A model generated the notes under the pieces. It worked only from the letters and a program-made list of their open reading frames with translations. It was not told the origin of the DNA and did not search any database. From DASXMR01 sp036495525 (GTDB taxonomy: Bacteria > Actinomycetota > Actinomycetes > Streptosporangiales > Streptosporangiaceae), in the NCBI GenBank assembly GCA_036495525.1, contig DASXMR010000141.1, positions 124,001 through 188,000 of the forward strand: a stretch of 64,000 bases of DNA, written 5' to 3'. This document shows, in pieces, positions 28,357-37,195 of this stretch; positions within the stretch are counted from its first letter, which is position 1; the number at the start of each line of letters is the position of its first letter. Position numbers and translations under genes: made by a program.

Positions 28357-29192
28357 TGGCCAGCCAGGGCGCGCCGCTGCTCGAGGTGCGTGACCTTTCG
28401 GTGCACCACGGCCAGCTGCAGGCGCTGCACCAGGTCTGCCTCCAGGTAGCCGACGGCGAGGTCTACGCGATGATCGGCGCCAACGGCGCTGGCAAGTCGA
28501 CGCTGCTGCGCGCGATCGCCGGGCTCGACCGGCCGGCCAGCGGCTCGGTGCTGCTCGAGGGGGCCGACATCACCGCGATGCGGCCCGAGCGGCGGGTCGC
28601 CGCCGGGATCGTGCTGGTGCCCGAGGGCAGGCGGCTGTTCGAGTCGCTGACGGTGGAGGAGAACCTGCTGGTCGGCACCGCCCACGCCAGGCCGGGACCG
28701 TGGAGCGTGACCCGGGTCTACGAGCTGTTCGGCTGGATGGCCGACCGGCGCCGGCAGAACGCCGCCCAGCTGTCCGGCGGCGAGCAGCAGGCCGTCGCGA
28801 TCGGCCGCGCGCTGGTCGCCAATCCACGCGTGCTGCTGCTGGACGAGATTTCCCTCGGCCTGGCCCCGGTCGTGGTCCGGCGCATCTACGCCATGCTGCC
28901 CGACCTGCTCGCCTCGGGGGTGACCGTGCTGCTGGTCGAGCAGGACGTCAGCCAGGCACTGCGGGTCGCCAGCCAGATCCACTGCCTGCTCGAAGGCAGG
29001 ACCACGCTGCAGGGCCCGCCCGGCGACCTGACAGCCGAGGGCATTGAGAGCGCCTACTTCGGCCAGCGCGGTCAGCGCGGCGCGAACGGCCCAGGCCCGG
29101 ACGGCCCTGGCCCGGACGGGGACGGCGGCCAGGCACGCTCGGCCGCCCGGCAGGGCTCAAGCACGCGGCAGGCCCCGGGAGCGACGGCATGA
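28356..29192 (+). CDS. ABC transporter ATP-binding protein, LivF type
   Basis: The 278-residue second ATPase has Walker A GANGAGKST near residue 45, a canonical signature LSGGEQQAVAIGRAL near residue 140 and Walker B VLLLDEISLGLAP near residue 160. It starts with an ATG sharing one base with the previous TGA. The C-terminal ~45 residues are a Gly/Pro/Asp repeat-like tail (GPGPDGPGPDGDGG) absent from most LivF. With LivG it forms the heterodimeric motor of the importer. Its end overlaps the LivH gene by 4 nt. Confidence 0.92.
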   Translation: MASQGAPLLEVRDLSVHHGQLQALHQVCLQVADGEVYAMIGANGAGKSTLLRAIAGLDRPASGSVLLEGADITAMRPERRVAAGIVLVPEGRRLFESLTVEENLLVGTAHARPGPWSVTRVYELFGWMADRRRQNAAQLSGGEQQAVAIGRALVANPRVLLLDEISLGLAPVVVRRIYAMLPDLLASGVTVLLVEQDVSQALRVASQIHCLLEGRTTLQGPPGDLTAEGIESAYFGQRGQRGANGPGPDGPGPDGDGGQARSAARQGSSTRQAPGATA

Positions 29193-30061
29193 GCTGGCTT
29201 AACGCGATCTTGCAGGGCATCCTGCTCGGCGGGCTCTACGCGCTGTTCGCCTGCGGGCTGTCGCTGATGTTCGGCGTCATGAAGGTGATCAACCTCGCGC
29301 ACGGCGACTTCGCCGTGCTGGCCGGCTACCTGGCGCTCGGCGTCGTCGCCGTGGTGCACATCCCGGTGGTCTGGTCATTCGTGCTGGTCGTGCCCATCTT
29401 CGCGGTCATCGGCTACCTCGTGCAGCGGACCCTGATCCAGGCCAGCCTGAACCGCGGCGTGCTGACTACCCTGCTGGTCACGTTCGGCATCTCGGTGGTG
29501 ATCGAGAACGCCCTGCAGCAGTTCCTGTCGGCCAACAGCCACTCGCTGGACATCGGCTCGCTGGTTTCCGATTCGCTGCGCATCGGCTCGCAGATCAGCC
29601 TCGCCTACCTGAACCTGGTGATCTTCGCGGTCGCCGTCGTGGTGCTGCTCGGGCTGCAGTACTACCTGTCCTCGTCCCGGCAGGGCCGGCTGATCCGGGC
29701 GGTGGCCGACGACCGGGAGGCAGCCCAGCTATCCGGGGTGGACTACCGGCACGTGTTCGGCATCGCCGCGGCGATCGCCTTCGCGACGGTCGCGCTTGCT
29801 GGCTTGGCGTTCGGCATGTATTCCTCGTTCGTGCCGACCACGGGCACCGACACGCTGCTGCTCTACGCGTTCGAGGCGGTGGTCATCGGCGGGCTCGGGT
29901 CGCTGTGGGGCACGCTGGCCGGCGGCGTGCTGCTCGGCGTCGTGCAGCTGCTCGGCGCACAGGTCAGCACCACCGACCAGGTCCTCGCCGGGCAGCTGTT
30001 CTTCCTGCTGGTCCTCGTCATCAGGCCGCAGGGCATCACCACCCGGCGGAGCACGGCATGA
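29189..30061 (+). CDS. ABC transporter permease, LivH type
   Basis: This 290-residue integral membrane protein has about eight hydrophobic segments and the LivH signature GLSLMFGVMKVINLAHGDF near residue 27. A coupling-type loop around RLIRAVADDREAAQLSGVD and the segment EAVVIGGLGSLWGTLAGG are also typical. It forms the import channel with the next gene product. ATGA overlaps join it to both neighbours in the operon. Confidence 0.93.
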   Translation: MSWLNAILQGILLGGLYALFACGLSLMFGVMKVINLAHGDFAVLAGYLALGVVAVVHIPVVWSFVLVVPIFAVIGYLVQRTLIQASLNRGVLTTLLVTFGISVVIENALQQFLSANSHSLDIGSLVSDSLRIGSQISLAYLNLVIFAVAVVVLLGLQYYLSSSRQGRLIRAVADDREAAQLSGVDYRHVFGIAAAIAFATVALAGLAFGMYSSFVPTTGTDTLLLYAFEAVVIGGLGSLWGTLAGGVLLGVVQLLGAQVSTTDQVLAGQLFFLLVLVIRPQGITTRRSTA

Positions 30062-31221
30062 GCGCCGTCGGGCACCGGGTGCCGCAGGTCGCCGCGGCGG
30101 CCGAGCCGGCCGCGGTCCGGGTCACCAGGTCCCGCCGCTCGGGACTGTGGCCCGCCCTGGTGGTCATCGCGGCCGTCGCCGTGCTCGGCTACCTGCCCTA
30201 CCTGGTCCTGGAGAGCACCACCAACCTGATGGTCCAGTTCTTCTGGCTGCTGACGATGGCCAGCATGTGGAACCTGCTGGCCGGATACGCCGGGCTGGTC
30301 TCGGTTGGGCAGCAGGCCTTCGTCGGGCTCGGCATGTACTTCGTGCTGATCGCGGCGCAGCACAACATCGACCCGTTCGTCGCGATCCCGATCGCTACCC
30401 TCGGCACCGCGGTGGTCGGGGTGCCGGTCTGGTGGCTGGTCTCCCGGCTGCGCAGCGGGTACTTCGCGATCGCCACCTGGGTCGTCGCGTCGGTCTGCAA
30501 CCTGATCATCATCCGCTACCCGTCACTCGGCGGCGGTACCGGCGCGACCCTGCCCAACCTGCCGTCGATCAGCGACACGCTACTGAACGCCGACATCTAC
30601 TGGGTCGCGCTGGGCGTCACTGTGGTCGCGCTCGGCGGGATCTACCTGCTGCTGCGCAGCAGGCTCGGCCTGGTGCTGACCGCGATCAGGGACGACGAGA
30701 CCGGCGCGCGCAGCGTCGGCGGCCGGGTCGGCAGGACGCAGCGGCTGGTGTTCATCGTCGCGGCGGCTGGCTGTGGCGCGGCCGGCGCCTTCTACGTCAT
30801 CAACCAGCTCGGGGTGCAGCCGAGCGCTGCGTTCAGCGTGCAGCTGTCCGCCGAGATGATCTTCATCACGGTCATCGGCGGGATCGGCACGATCGAGGGG
30901 CCGATCGTGGGCACCGTCGTATTCTTCGCGCTGCAGCAGTGGCTGTCGCAGGACGGCACCTGGTACTGGATCATCCTCGGCCTGGTCGCCATCACGGTCG
31001 CGATCTGGGCGCCGCGCGGGCTGTGGGGCCTGGTTAGGATCCGGCTGTTCCCGACCGGTTACTGGGTCTGGCCGCCGGGCACCGGGCCGGGCCTGCTCGG
31101 TTTCAGCGGCCGGTCGGCCTCGGCTGCCAAGGGCATGCCTGCCGCCGAAGGCGCCGCCGGGCCGGCCTCAGGCAGCGCGGCCGGGGCCGCCGGGCCGGAC
31201 CGGGTACCGGAAATACCCTAG
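30058..31221 (+). CDS. ABC transporter permease, LivM type
   Basis: The 387-residue second permease has the LivM features MWNLLAGYAGLVSVGQQAF near residue 70, RLGLVLTAIRDDETGARSVG near residue 202 and MIFITVIGGIGTIEGPIVG near residue 267. The ATG at 30058 overlaps the LivH stop; a longer in-frame extension would run backwards into LivH and is not hydrophobic. The last ~50 residues form a Gly/Ala-rich tail. This is the last gene of the importer operon. Confidence 0.93.
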   Translation: MSAVGHRVPQVAAAAEPAAVRVTRSRRSGLWPALVVIAAVAVLGYLPYLVLESTTNLMVQFFWLLTMASMWNLLAGYAGLVSVGQQAFVGLGMYFVLIAAQHNIDPFVAIPIATLGTAVVGVPVWWLVSRLRSGYFAIATWVVASVCNLIIIRYPSLGGGTGATLPNLPSISDTLLNADIYWVALGVTVVALGGIYLLLRSRLGLVLTAIRDDETGARSVGGRVGRTQRLVFIVAAAGCGAAGAFYVINQLGVQPSAAFSVQLSAEMIFITVIGGIGTIEGPIVGTVVFFALQQWLSQDGTWYWIILGLVAITVAIWAPRGLWGLVRIRLFPTGYWVWPPGTGPGLLGFSGRSASAAKGMPAAEGAAGPASGSAAGAAGPDRVPEIP

Positions 31222-31325
31222 GACCTGCCGCTGTTCCTTGATGGGTGCAGTGGGCTGCTGCCGCGGCGATGCGGCGAGCCTGCCAGCGACCCGGCGCTCA
31301 CCGGGAGTTTCCGCAGGAGGCATGC

Positions 31326-32012
31326 GTGAGCATCTTCAGTTCCCATAAGACGCGAATGGTCACTGCCGAGCAGGCTCTGCCCGGCCGTGCCGGGCAGCTG
31401 CCGGTGCCGGCCAGGCACGAGGTGCTCGACGCCGGGCTTCGGCCGCCGTACCCGGCGGGCACGCAGGTCGCCGAGTTCGCGCTCGGCTGCTTCTGGGGCG
31501 CCGAGAAGACGTTCTGGCAGACGCCAGGCGTGGTATCGACGTCGGTCGGCTACGAGGGCGGATTCACCCCGAACCCGACTTACGAGGAAGTATGCAGCGG
31601 CCGCACCGGGCACGCCGAGACGGTCCGCGTGGTCTTCGACCCCGCCAGGGTCAGCTACGCCCAGCTGCTGCGGATCTTCTGGGAGTCGCACGACCCGACC
31701 CAGGGCATGCGGCAGGGCAACGACGTCGGCAGCCAGTACCGGTCGGCCATCTTCTTCCACTCGCCGCAGCAGCAGGCTGAGGCCGAGCAGTCGCTCGCCG
31801 CGTACCAGCAGCGACTGACCGAGGCGGGGTACGGCACGATCAGCACCGAAGTCGTCCCGGCTGGTGAGTTCTACTTCGCCGAGGACTACCACCAGCAGTA
31901 CCTGTACAAGGTGCCAGGCGGCTACTGTCCCGACCACGGCACCGGCGTGTCCTGCCCGATCGGCGTCGTCAAGGCCAGCGGTCCCGCAGGGCCGGTCAAG
32001 GCCGAGGGCTGA
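31326..32012 (+). CDS. msrA: Peptide methionine sulfoxide reductase A
   Basis: The 228-residue enzyme repairs methionine-S-sulfoxide in proteins using thioredoxin. The catalytic Cys55 lies in the family motif GCFWGAE, followed by GYEGGFTPNPTYEEVCSGRTGH and the conserved EDYHQQYL segment. A Cys in PDHGTGVSCP near the C-terminus can act in resolving. I chose GTG 31326 because AGGAGG lies 5 nt upstream. The N-terminal ~45 residues before the core match the longer actinobacterial form. It is followed by a strong hairpin. Confidence 0.95.
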   Translation: MSIFSSHKTRMVTAEQALPGRAGQLPVPARHEVLDAGLRPPYPAGTQVAEFALGCFWGAEKTFWQTPGVVSTSVGYEGGFTPNPTYEEVCSGRTGHAETVRVVFDPARVSYAQLLRIFWESHDPTQGMRQGNDVGSQYRSAIFFHSPQQQAEAEQSLAAYQQRLTEAGYGTISTEVVPAGEFYFAEDYHQQYLYKVPGGYCPDHGTGVSCPIGVVKASGPAGPVKAEG

Positions 32013-32041
32013 GCCTGGCTCATAGTTCGGGTAGCTATTCC

Positions 32042-32085
32042 GCAGCGGGTCTCAACGTCGCGAAATCGCGACTGGGGCCCGCTGC
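32042..32085 (+). terminator. Two-tier hairpin after msrA
   Basis: An outer stem GCAGCGGG / CCCGCTGC encloses an inner stem GTCGCG / CGCGAC with an AAAT loop. It starts 29 nt after the msrA stop. The shape fits a transcription terminator for msrA, though no T-tract follows. Confidence 0.55.
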
Positions 32086-32186
32086 ATGCTGTCTGGCCTG
32101 AGGTAGGGCCGCGCTTCGGACAACTGCACGAGCACCTTGAGTGGTCTGCGCTGGAACTCGCGGTGATCGCGGTCAGCCTATGTAGC

Positions 32187-32198
32187 CACAATTTTGTG
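32187..32198. promoter_or_regulatory. Inverted repeat upstream of the Phd/VapC operon, probable autoregulatory operator
   Basis: CACAA-TT-TTGTG lies 13 nt before the antitoxin ATG, within an AT-rich patch that also contains TGTA and TACA flanking it in inverted sense. Toxin-antitoxin operons are usually repressed by the antitoxin binding such a site, so this is the natural operator candidate. Confidence 0.55.
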
Positions 32199-32211
32199 AT
32201 ACATTTACTCC

Positions 32212-32505
32212 ATGGCAGCGGATGCTCATGCGATTGGTCTGCGGGACCTGCGGCACCATACGAGTGACGTGCTAGCCAGGGTGCGGCACGGCGAGACTGT
32301 GGACGTGACGGAGCACGGGCGGCTTATTGCCCGTATCGTCCCGGTCGAAGACCGCGAGCCGACGCCCGTCCTCGCTCGTCTGGTGGCGTCGGGGCGAGCT
32401 TCCCTCGCCCAACGCCCCGGTTACCGGCCGCGGATGCGTCCTTCGACCGGAGCCGACGGGCTCTCAGCAACGCTGCAAGAGCTGCGTGACGAGGAACGCT
32501 GGTGA
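32212..32505 (+). CDS. Phd/YefM family antitoxin
   Basis: The 97-residue protein has the Phd N-terminal DNA-binding fold: IGLRDLRHHTSDVLARV, then GETVDVTEHGRLIARIVPV. A toxin-neutralising tail (PTPVLARLVASGRASLAQ onward) follows. It should bind and inactivate the PIN toxin encoded next and repress its own operon through the upstream inverted repeat. The ATG is well placed, and the stop overlaps the toxin GTG (GTGA). Confidence 0.93.
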   Translation: MAADAHAIGLRDLRHHTSDVLARVRHGETVDVTEHGRLIARIVPVEDREPTPVLARLVASGRASLAQRPGYRPRMRPSTGADGLSATLQELRDEERW

Positions 32506-32903
32506 GCCTCTACTACGCCGACACCTCGGCGGTAATCAAGCTGCTGACGGAAGAGTCTCACTCGCGGGCATTCGCTGCTTTCTACGACGGGCATGCCGAT
32601 GCCGAATGGGTCAGTTCCGCCTTGCTCCGGATCGAGCTAACCAGGGCGGTGACCAGGGCCATGCCAGCGCTGCTTCCTGATGCCCGTGACCTGCTGTCCG
32701 CGTTTTCCTACATCGCTATCGACGATGAGGTCGTGGAGGGCGCCATGAACGAGCCCGATCGCGGGCTGCGTTCGCTGGACGCGATTCACCTGGCGACGGC
32801 GCGCATCCTGGGCGAGGACCTCAGCGCAATCGTCAGCTACGACGACCGGCTGCTCAAGGCAGCAGCAGATGCTGGCCACGGCATCGAGTCGCCTCGCGAC
32901 TAA
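32502..32903 (+). CDS. PIN-domain ribonuclease toxin, VapC family
   Basis: The 133-residue protein has a complete PIN acidic quartet: Asp7 (YYADTSAVIKL), Glu45 (LRIELTRAV), Asp93 (SLDAIHLATA) and Asp114 (SYDDRLL). VapC toxins are metal-dependent RNases, often cutting tRNA. The start at GTG overlaps the antitoxin stop by 4 nt, the standard arrangement. The motifs are intact, so the module is probably active, unlike the broken one near 54.3-55.1 kb. Confidence 0.94.
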   Translation: MSLYYADTSAVIKLLTEESHSRAFAAFYDGHADAEWVSSALLRIELTRAVTRAMPALLPDARDLLSAFSYIAIDDEVVEGAMNEPDRGLRSLDAIHLATARILGEDLSAIVSYDDRLLKAAADAGHGIESPRD

Positions 32904-33094
32904 CCGGGAAAGAGGGCCGCGAGCTGCACAGCAGGTTGCTGGGTCAGCACTCGCAAGGCGCAGTGAACGATAGGTTCACGATCCCACAGACCGGCCCGCC
33001 TCGCGCAATAAGCGGACCAGGCCCGTTCGAGTTCCCTGAACTGTCGTGCCAGGACGAGGTGGTTAGGGCAGGGATTGGCGGGTAGCGGCGAGGC

Positions 33095-34600
33095 ATGTCA
33101 GCAGCTGATAGTGCACTTCTGGCCGGGCGCTACCAGCTTGATTCTCCGGTGAATTCCGCTGGCCTGGCGGAAGTCTGGCGGGGTACCGACATCGTTCTAT
33201 CCCGGCCGGTGGCGATCCGGATGCCGCGGGACGGGCTGGCCGGCCAGGACCAGAAGCTCGCCAGCTTCCGCGACGCGGCCCGGTGCGCCGGCGCCGTGTC
33301 ACACGGCAGCATCACCCGCGTCTATGACTATGACGAGCCGGGCCCGCCGCAGCGGCCGTACCTGGTGATGGAATTCGTCGACGGGCCATCGCTGGCCCAG
33401 CTGCTGGCCAGCGGGCCGGCCGACCCTGCGCTGGTCATGGATGTCGTCGCTCAGGTAGCTGACGCCTTGCAGGCAGCCCATCAGGCCGGCCTTTCCCATC
33501 ACGACATCAGGCCGGAAACGATCATGCTCAGTCCCGACGGGCCAGTCAAGCTCAGCGGCCTCGGGCTGGCAGCGGCTGGCAGCCCTGCCGGGGACGGCGA
33601 CTGGCCCGACGCCGCACCTGGTGCGCCCGGCGGCGAGGCGCCGCAGGCGACGCCGGGAAGCCGGAGCTCTGACCGGGCGAATCACGATGATCTCCGCGCG
33701 CTCGGGCTGGTCGCCTATCAATGCCTGACCGGCGAGCTGCCAGGCACGACCGCCACGGTCGCGCGAGCGCTCAGCAACTCGCTGCGAGCTGTCCGGCCCG
33801 ATCTGGCCAGGGACCTGGCAGCTTTCGTCAGTCAGCTCATTGCGGCAACGCCTCAGTGCGGGCCGGGCAGCGCCAGCGAGGTCGCCGGCCGCGCCTTGGC
33901 GCTTCACCGGCAGCTCGCACCGATGCCGGAGTGCCAGGACGGCACCCGGCGAGTCGCTCCGGCGACACCGCTGCCGCGCCCGGCCAGACCCGGCCGCAAG
34001 CCGCTGGCCCGGGCTGGTAACTCACTGCCGCGGCACGGTCGCAAAGTGCTGATCGCCGTCGCCACAGTTACCACGCTCACCATGCTGACCTGGATGGCGA
34101 TCGGGCCCACAGCACCCCGCCCGACGGACGCCTCACCCGTCCGTCGCACGGTGCACGTCGACGGCCGCCAGCTGACCGGTCAGCCTGTCGAAGCCGTGCG
34201 CAGCCAGCTGCGGCAGCTGGGCCTGCTAGTCCGCATCCAGTGGCGGCTTACCAGCAGGCTCCGGCCAGGCCTGGTGATGGCGGTCAAGCCCGTAGGCCTG
34301 GTGCCAGCGGGAAGCACCGTCATGATCATCGGGTCCCTGGCCCGCGAGCCGGCGGCCAGGACCGCTCCCCGCACCGATCGGCCGGCCTCGCGCTCCGGTC
34401 AGCACAGGCATCCGGGCAACCCGTCACCGGCAGGCCAGCGGCCACCATCGCAGGCGCCGAGCCCGCCGCCAGCCCCAAGGCCAGGACCGGCGCCGACGCC
34501 CTCGCCGGACCCCAGCCCCAGCCCCAGCCCAAGCCCCGCCCCGACTCCCGTCCAGTCCCCCGATCCGAGTCCCAGCCCCGGCCCCAGCTCACCTGCCTGA
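33095..34600 (+). CDS. PASTA-domain Ser/Thr protein pseudokinase
   Basis: The 501-residue protein has a PknB-like layout: N-terminal kinase fold (residues ~12-280), a transmembrane helix (about 317-338), one PASTA-like domain (about 348-411) and a Pro/Ser/Ala-rich extracellular tail. Catalytic residues are lost. The beta-3 lysine is Arg42 (VAIRMP), the catalytic loop is HHDIRPET (residues 135-142, lacking the usual Lys and Asn), and the DFG position reads SGLG (154-157). It should bind partners or cell-wall fragments without phosphorylating. No kinase or phosphatase neighbour is present. Only about 190 bases of gene-free DNA precede it. Confidence 0.85.
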   Translation: MSAADSALLAGRYQLDSPVNSAGLAEVWRGTDIVLSRPVAIRMPRDGLAGQDQKLASFRDAARCAGAVSHGSITRVYDYDEPGPPQRPYLVMEFVDGPSLAQLLASGPADPALVMDVVAQVADALQAAHQAGLSHHDIRPETIMLSPDGPVKLSGLGLAAAGSPAGDGDWPDAAPGAPGGEAPQATPGSRSSDRANHDDLRALGLVAYQCLTGELPGTTATVARALSNSLRAVRPDLARDLAAFVSQLIAATPQCGPGSASEVAGRALALHRQLAPMPECQDGTRRVAPATPLPRPARPGRKPLARAGNSLPRHGRKVLIAVATVTTLTMLTWMAIGPTAPRPTDASPVRRTVHVDGRQLTGQPVEAVRSQLRQLGLLVRIQWRLTSRLRPGLVMAVKPVGLVPAGSTVMIIGSLAREPAARTAPRTDRPASRSGQHRHPGNPSPAGQRPPSQAPSPPPAPRPGPAPTPSPDPSPSPSPSPAPTPVQSPDPSPSPGPSSPA

Positions 34601-34976
34601 CGTCGCGACCTGGGCTGGCCTAGCCCAGCTCGGCGGTGGTGCTGATCACCAGCTGCCGTTGGGGGGCCCCAGCGGGCAGCCATCTGGTCAGCTACCGCGC
34701 TTTCCCGTGAATCGGTGACGGTCTGCTGCAAACGGGCGATCTCAGTCAACGGCATCATCGGCAAGCAGTATGGGTCATGCGGTCAGCTGTGACACCCGGA
34801 TCGGGGTCGCTGACGCCATTTTCCTGGCACCATTTCTGCGGCGGAAACGTGCCGAGTGGCACCGGGTCGCGCCGTTCCTGAATCGTGACTGGATTATGCG
34901 TCCTGTTGCCGGTTCGCGGGAGTATGACTGATACAAGGCCCATAGCTCCGGGCGGGCATGAGGACAAGGAGATCCA
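34601..34976. other. Intergenic region, 376 bases, no gene seen
   Basis: This stretch between the pseudokinase and the sedolisin shows no coding pattern or repeat. Its right end must hold the sedolisin promoter. TATGAC and ATACAA hexamers near 34925-34940 are possible -10 elements, but no convincing -35 is in register. Confidence 0.4.
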
Positions 34977-36941
34977 GTGTCCAGGAGACGGAAACTTTTC
35001 AGCCTCGGCGCGGCGACAGCCACGGTCGCAGCCATGACGATCATGAATCTCACCGGCACAGCCGCCGCCGCGCCCCGCCAGGAATACCTGAGGCTGCCCG
35101 GCAGCGCCGCGCCGTTCGCTGGCACTCTGCGGGCGACGGGCGCCGTGGCCAGCACGACCAGGCTGACCGTCCAGGTCTGGCTGCAGGCAGGCCATCTCGC
35201 CGCCGCGCAGCAGTACGCGATGCAGGTGAGCACGCCAGGCAGCAAGCTGTACCACCACTTCCTGAGCCCGGACGCCTACACTGCCCGGTTCGGCGCCACC
35301 GCGGCCGCGTCAAGTGCGGTGAGCAAGTGGCTGCGCAGCCGGGGTTTCACCGGCATTAGGGCTGACCCGCAGCGCAACTACGTGCGGGCAACCGGCGCGG
35401 TGTCGGCGATCAATGCGGCGTTCCAGACCAGGCTGGAGAACTACCGGTCAACCGCGAGCGTCAATGCCGGGCCGTACCAGCTGCGCGCCAACAATTCAGC
35501 GGTATCCATCCCCGCTTCACTGTCCAAGTACGTCATCGGGGTAACCGGCCTGGACAACGCCGCGCCCAGGATGCCGCTGATCAAGTCGCCCAGGAAGCGC
35601 GCAGGGACGGCAACGCAGCCAACCGCGCCCTGCTCGAGGTTCTACGGCGCACATCAGATTCCCGGCCTGCCCAAGCAGTTCGGCCGCTCATCGTTCCCGA
35701 CCCAGGTCTGCGGATACACGGCCAGCCAGATGCGGGCCGCCTACGGGATGAACATGACCAACAACGGCCACGGCCAGACGGTTTCGCTCGTTGAGCTTGG
35801 CCTGACCAAGGACATGTTCCTGACCCTGCAGGACACCGCGCGGTCAGAGCACTTCCTGGCGCCGTCCTCGCAGCGCTACACCGAACTGTCGCTGGGCAAG
35901 AACACTTGCGGCGACCCGTTCGACATCGAGGAACAGCTGGACGTCGAGACCTCGTATGACATGGCTCCTGGCGCCAACCAACTGGTCATCGGCGGCGACA
36001 GCTGCAACAACGGTGACTTCGGCCTGCAGGGCCTGTTCAACGCCGACATCGTCAACATCGACGGCACCGGCAGCGTTCACCACCCGCTGAGCAACATCAG
36101 CTCGAACTCCTGGGGCCCCGGCGACGACTCGCAGCCGGCGATCTTCACCAACATCATGCACGCCTACCTGGTGCGCGCGGCCGCCCAGGGCGTCGGCATG
36201 TATTTCGCGTCCGGTGACTCGTCCGGAGTCGAGACGCCCGACGACCCGTTCACCATTCTGGTTGGCGGCACTTCGCTGGGCATCGGCAAGCATAACCAGC
36301 GCCTGTTCGAGACCGGCTGGTCAAGCGGCGCCTCGTTCATCAACAAGGCCAAGAACTGGCAGCTGTTCGGTGAGGACGGCGCCAGCAGCGGTGGTCCGAG
36401 CCTGATCTGGGCACAGCCGGCCTACCAGCAGGGCGTGGTGCCGACGGCACAGGCCACGGCGCCCGGTGACCGCCCTGGCCTGGTCCGCTCCGAGCCCGAC
36501 ATTGCCGCTGACGCGGACTTCTTCACCGGGTTCTCCACCGGCGTCCTGTCGTTCCCGAAGAAGAAGCCCCCGGTGTTCCACCGGATCCTCATTGGCGGCA
36601 CCAGCATGGCCTCGCCGCTCGTCGCCGGCATGATCGCCGATGCTCAGCAGGGCCAGCACACGGTATTCGGTTTCACCGATCCGGTGCTCTACCAGCTGAA
36701 CGGGACGTCGGCGGTGCGCGACATGCTGCCGTCGAATGGCAGCACCCCCTCGCTGTTCCGCGGCGTGGTGTGCAACGTCAAGACCTGCGGTGGACTGGAG
36801 CTGGTCACCATGGACGACCAGAACCCCAACATGGCCGGGTACACCGGGCAGGTGACTGTCAAGGGTTACGACAACATGACCGGCATTGGCACGCCGCGCG
36901 GGCAGACGTTCATCAAGGCCCTGCGCGGCCTGGAGAGCTAG
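34977..36941 (+). CDS. Secreted S53 family peptidase (sedolisin/kumamolisin type)
   Basis: The 654-residue precursor has a signal peptide (SRRRKLFSLGAATATVAAM ... GTAAAAP), a pro-domain from about residue 40 to 200 (VQVWLQAGHLAAAQQYA, KLYHHFLSPDAYTARFG) and the catalytic domain. The Ser-Glu-Asp triad is visible: Glu318 and Asp322 in DIEEQLDVE (spacing four, as in kumamolisin) and Ser543 in GGTSMASP. SNSWGPGDD near residue 380 may carry the oxyanion Asp. Sedolisins are acid-active endopeptidases released outside the cell after autocleavage of the pro-domain. GTG 34977 follows AAGGAG. It is probably monocistronic, with a strong terminator downstream. Confidence 0.94.
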   Translation: MSRRRKLFSLGAATATVAAMTIMNLTGTAAAAPRQEYLRLPGSAAPFAGTLRATGAVASTTRLTVQVWLQAGHLAAAQQYAMQVSTPGSKLYHHFLSPDAYTARFGATAAASSAVSKWLRSRGFTGIRADPQRNYVRATGAVSAINAAFQTRLENYRSTASVNAGPYQLRANNSAVSIPASLSKYVIGVTGLDNAAPRMPLIKSPRKRAGTATQPTAPCSRFYGAHQIPGLPKQFGRSSFPTQVCGYTASQMRAAYGMNMTNNGHGQTVSLVELGLTKDMFLTLQDTARSEHFLAPSSQRYTELSLGKNTCGDPFDIEEQLDVETSYDMAPGANQLVIGGDSCNNGDFGLQGLFNADIVNIDGTGSVHHPLSNISSNSWGPGDDSQPAIFTNIMHAYLVRAAAQGVGMYFASGDSSGVETPDDPFTILVGGTSLGIGKHNQRLFETGWSSGASFINKAKNWQLFGEDGASSGGPSLIWAQPAYQQGVVPTAQATAPGDRPGLVRSEPDIAADADFFTGFSTGVLSFPKKKPPVFHRILIGGTSMASPLVAGMIADAQQGQHTVFGFTDPVLYQLNGTSAVRDMLPSNGSTPSLFRGVVCNVKTCGGLELVTMDDQNPNMAGYTGQVTVKGYDNMTGIGTPRGQTFIKALRGLES

Positions 36942-37000
36942 CGCTGCTGCGCGGTCCCTTCGTAGCGGGGCGGACCGCGCACATCGGCTGAACGCGCTCA

Positions 37001-37041
37001 CCGGCCCCGCGGCCGCGTACTCAACGCGGTCGCGGGGCCGG
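37001..37041 (+). terminator. Strong hairpin terminator after the sedolisin gene
   Basis: A 17-bp stem pairs CCGGCCCCGCGGCCGCG with its near-complement (one G-T wobble) around a 7-base loop TACTCAA. It starts 60 nt after the stop codon. This is the most stable hairpin I see in the window and indicates a dedicated transcription end for the sedolisin gene. Confidence 0.75.
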
Positions 37042-37183
37042 GCTCGTCATTTGAGCTGAGACAGGTCGCGGCCGATTCGCATGAACCCTGGCGGTCATTC
37101 ATGATCCGTGCCGCCTGACGTGAGTCCGCTCGGATGACATCTAGCCGTGTCCGTCCGGTAATGAAGCTGAGTCAGCTGAGTGG

Positions 37184-37189
37184 CATAGT
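37184..37189 (+). promoter_or_regulatory. -10-like CATAGT placed for a leaderless transcript
   Basis: CATAGT ends 6 nt before the ATG at 37196, and no ribosome binding site precedes that ATG. In actinobacteria this spacing puts the transcription start at the A of the ATG. The tandem paralogue at 37523 also lacks a binding site and has TTGCTT and CATTGG 17 nt apart just upstream. Confidence 0.4.
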
Positions 37190-37195
37190 GGCTTT

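Noticed and set aside
34470..34600. Pro-Ser repeat tail of the pseudokinase as a DNA repeat element or CRISPR-like array
   Set aside because: The repetition is codon-level low complexity (CCC/AGC) inside an open frame, typical of cell-wall-spanning linkers. There are no spacers.
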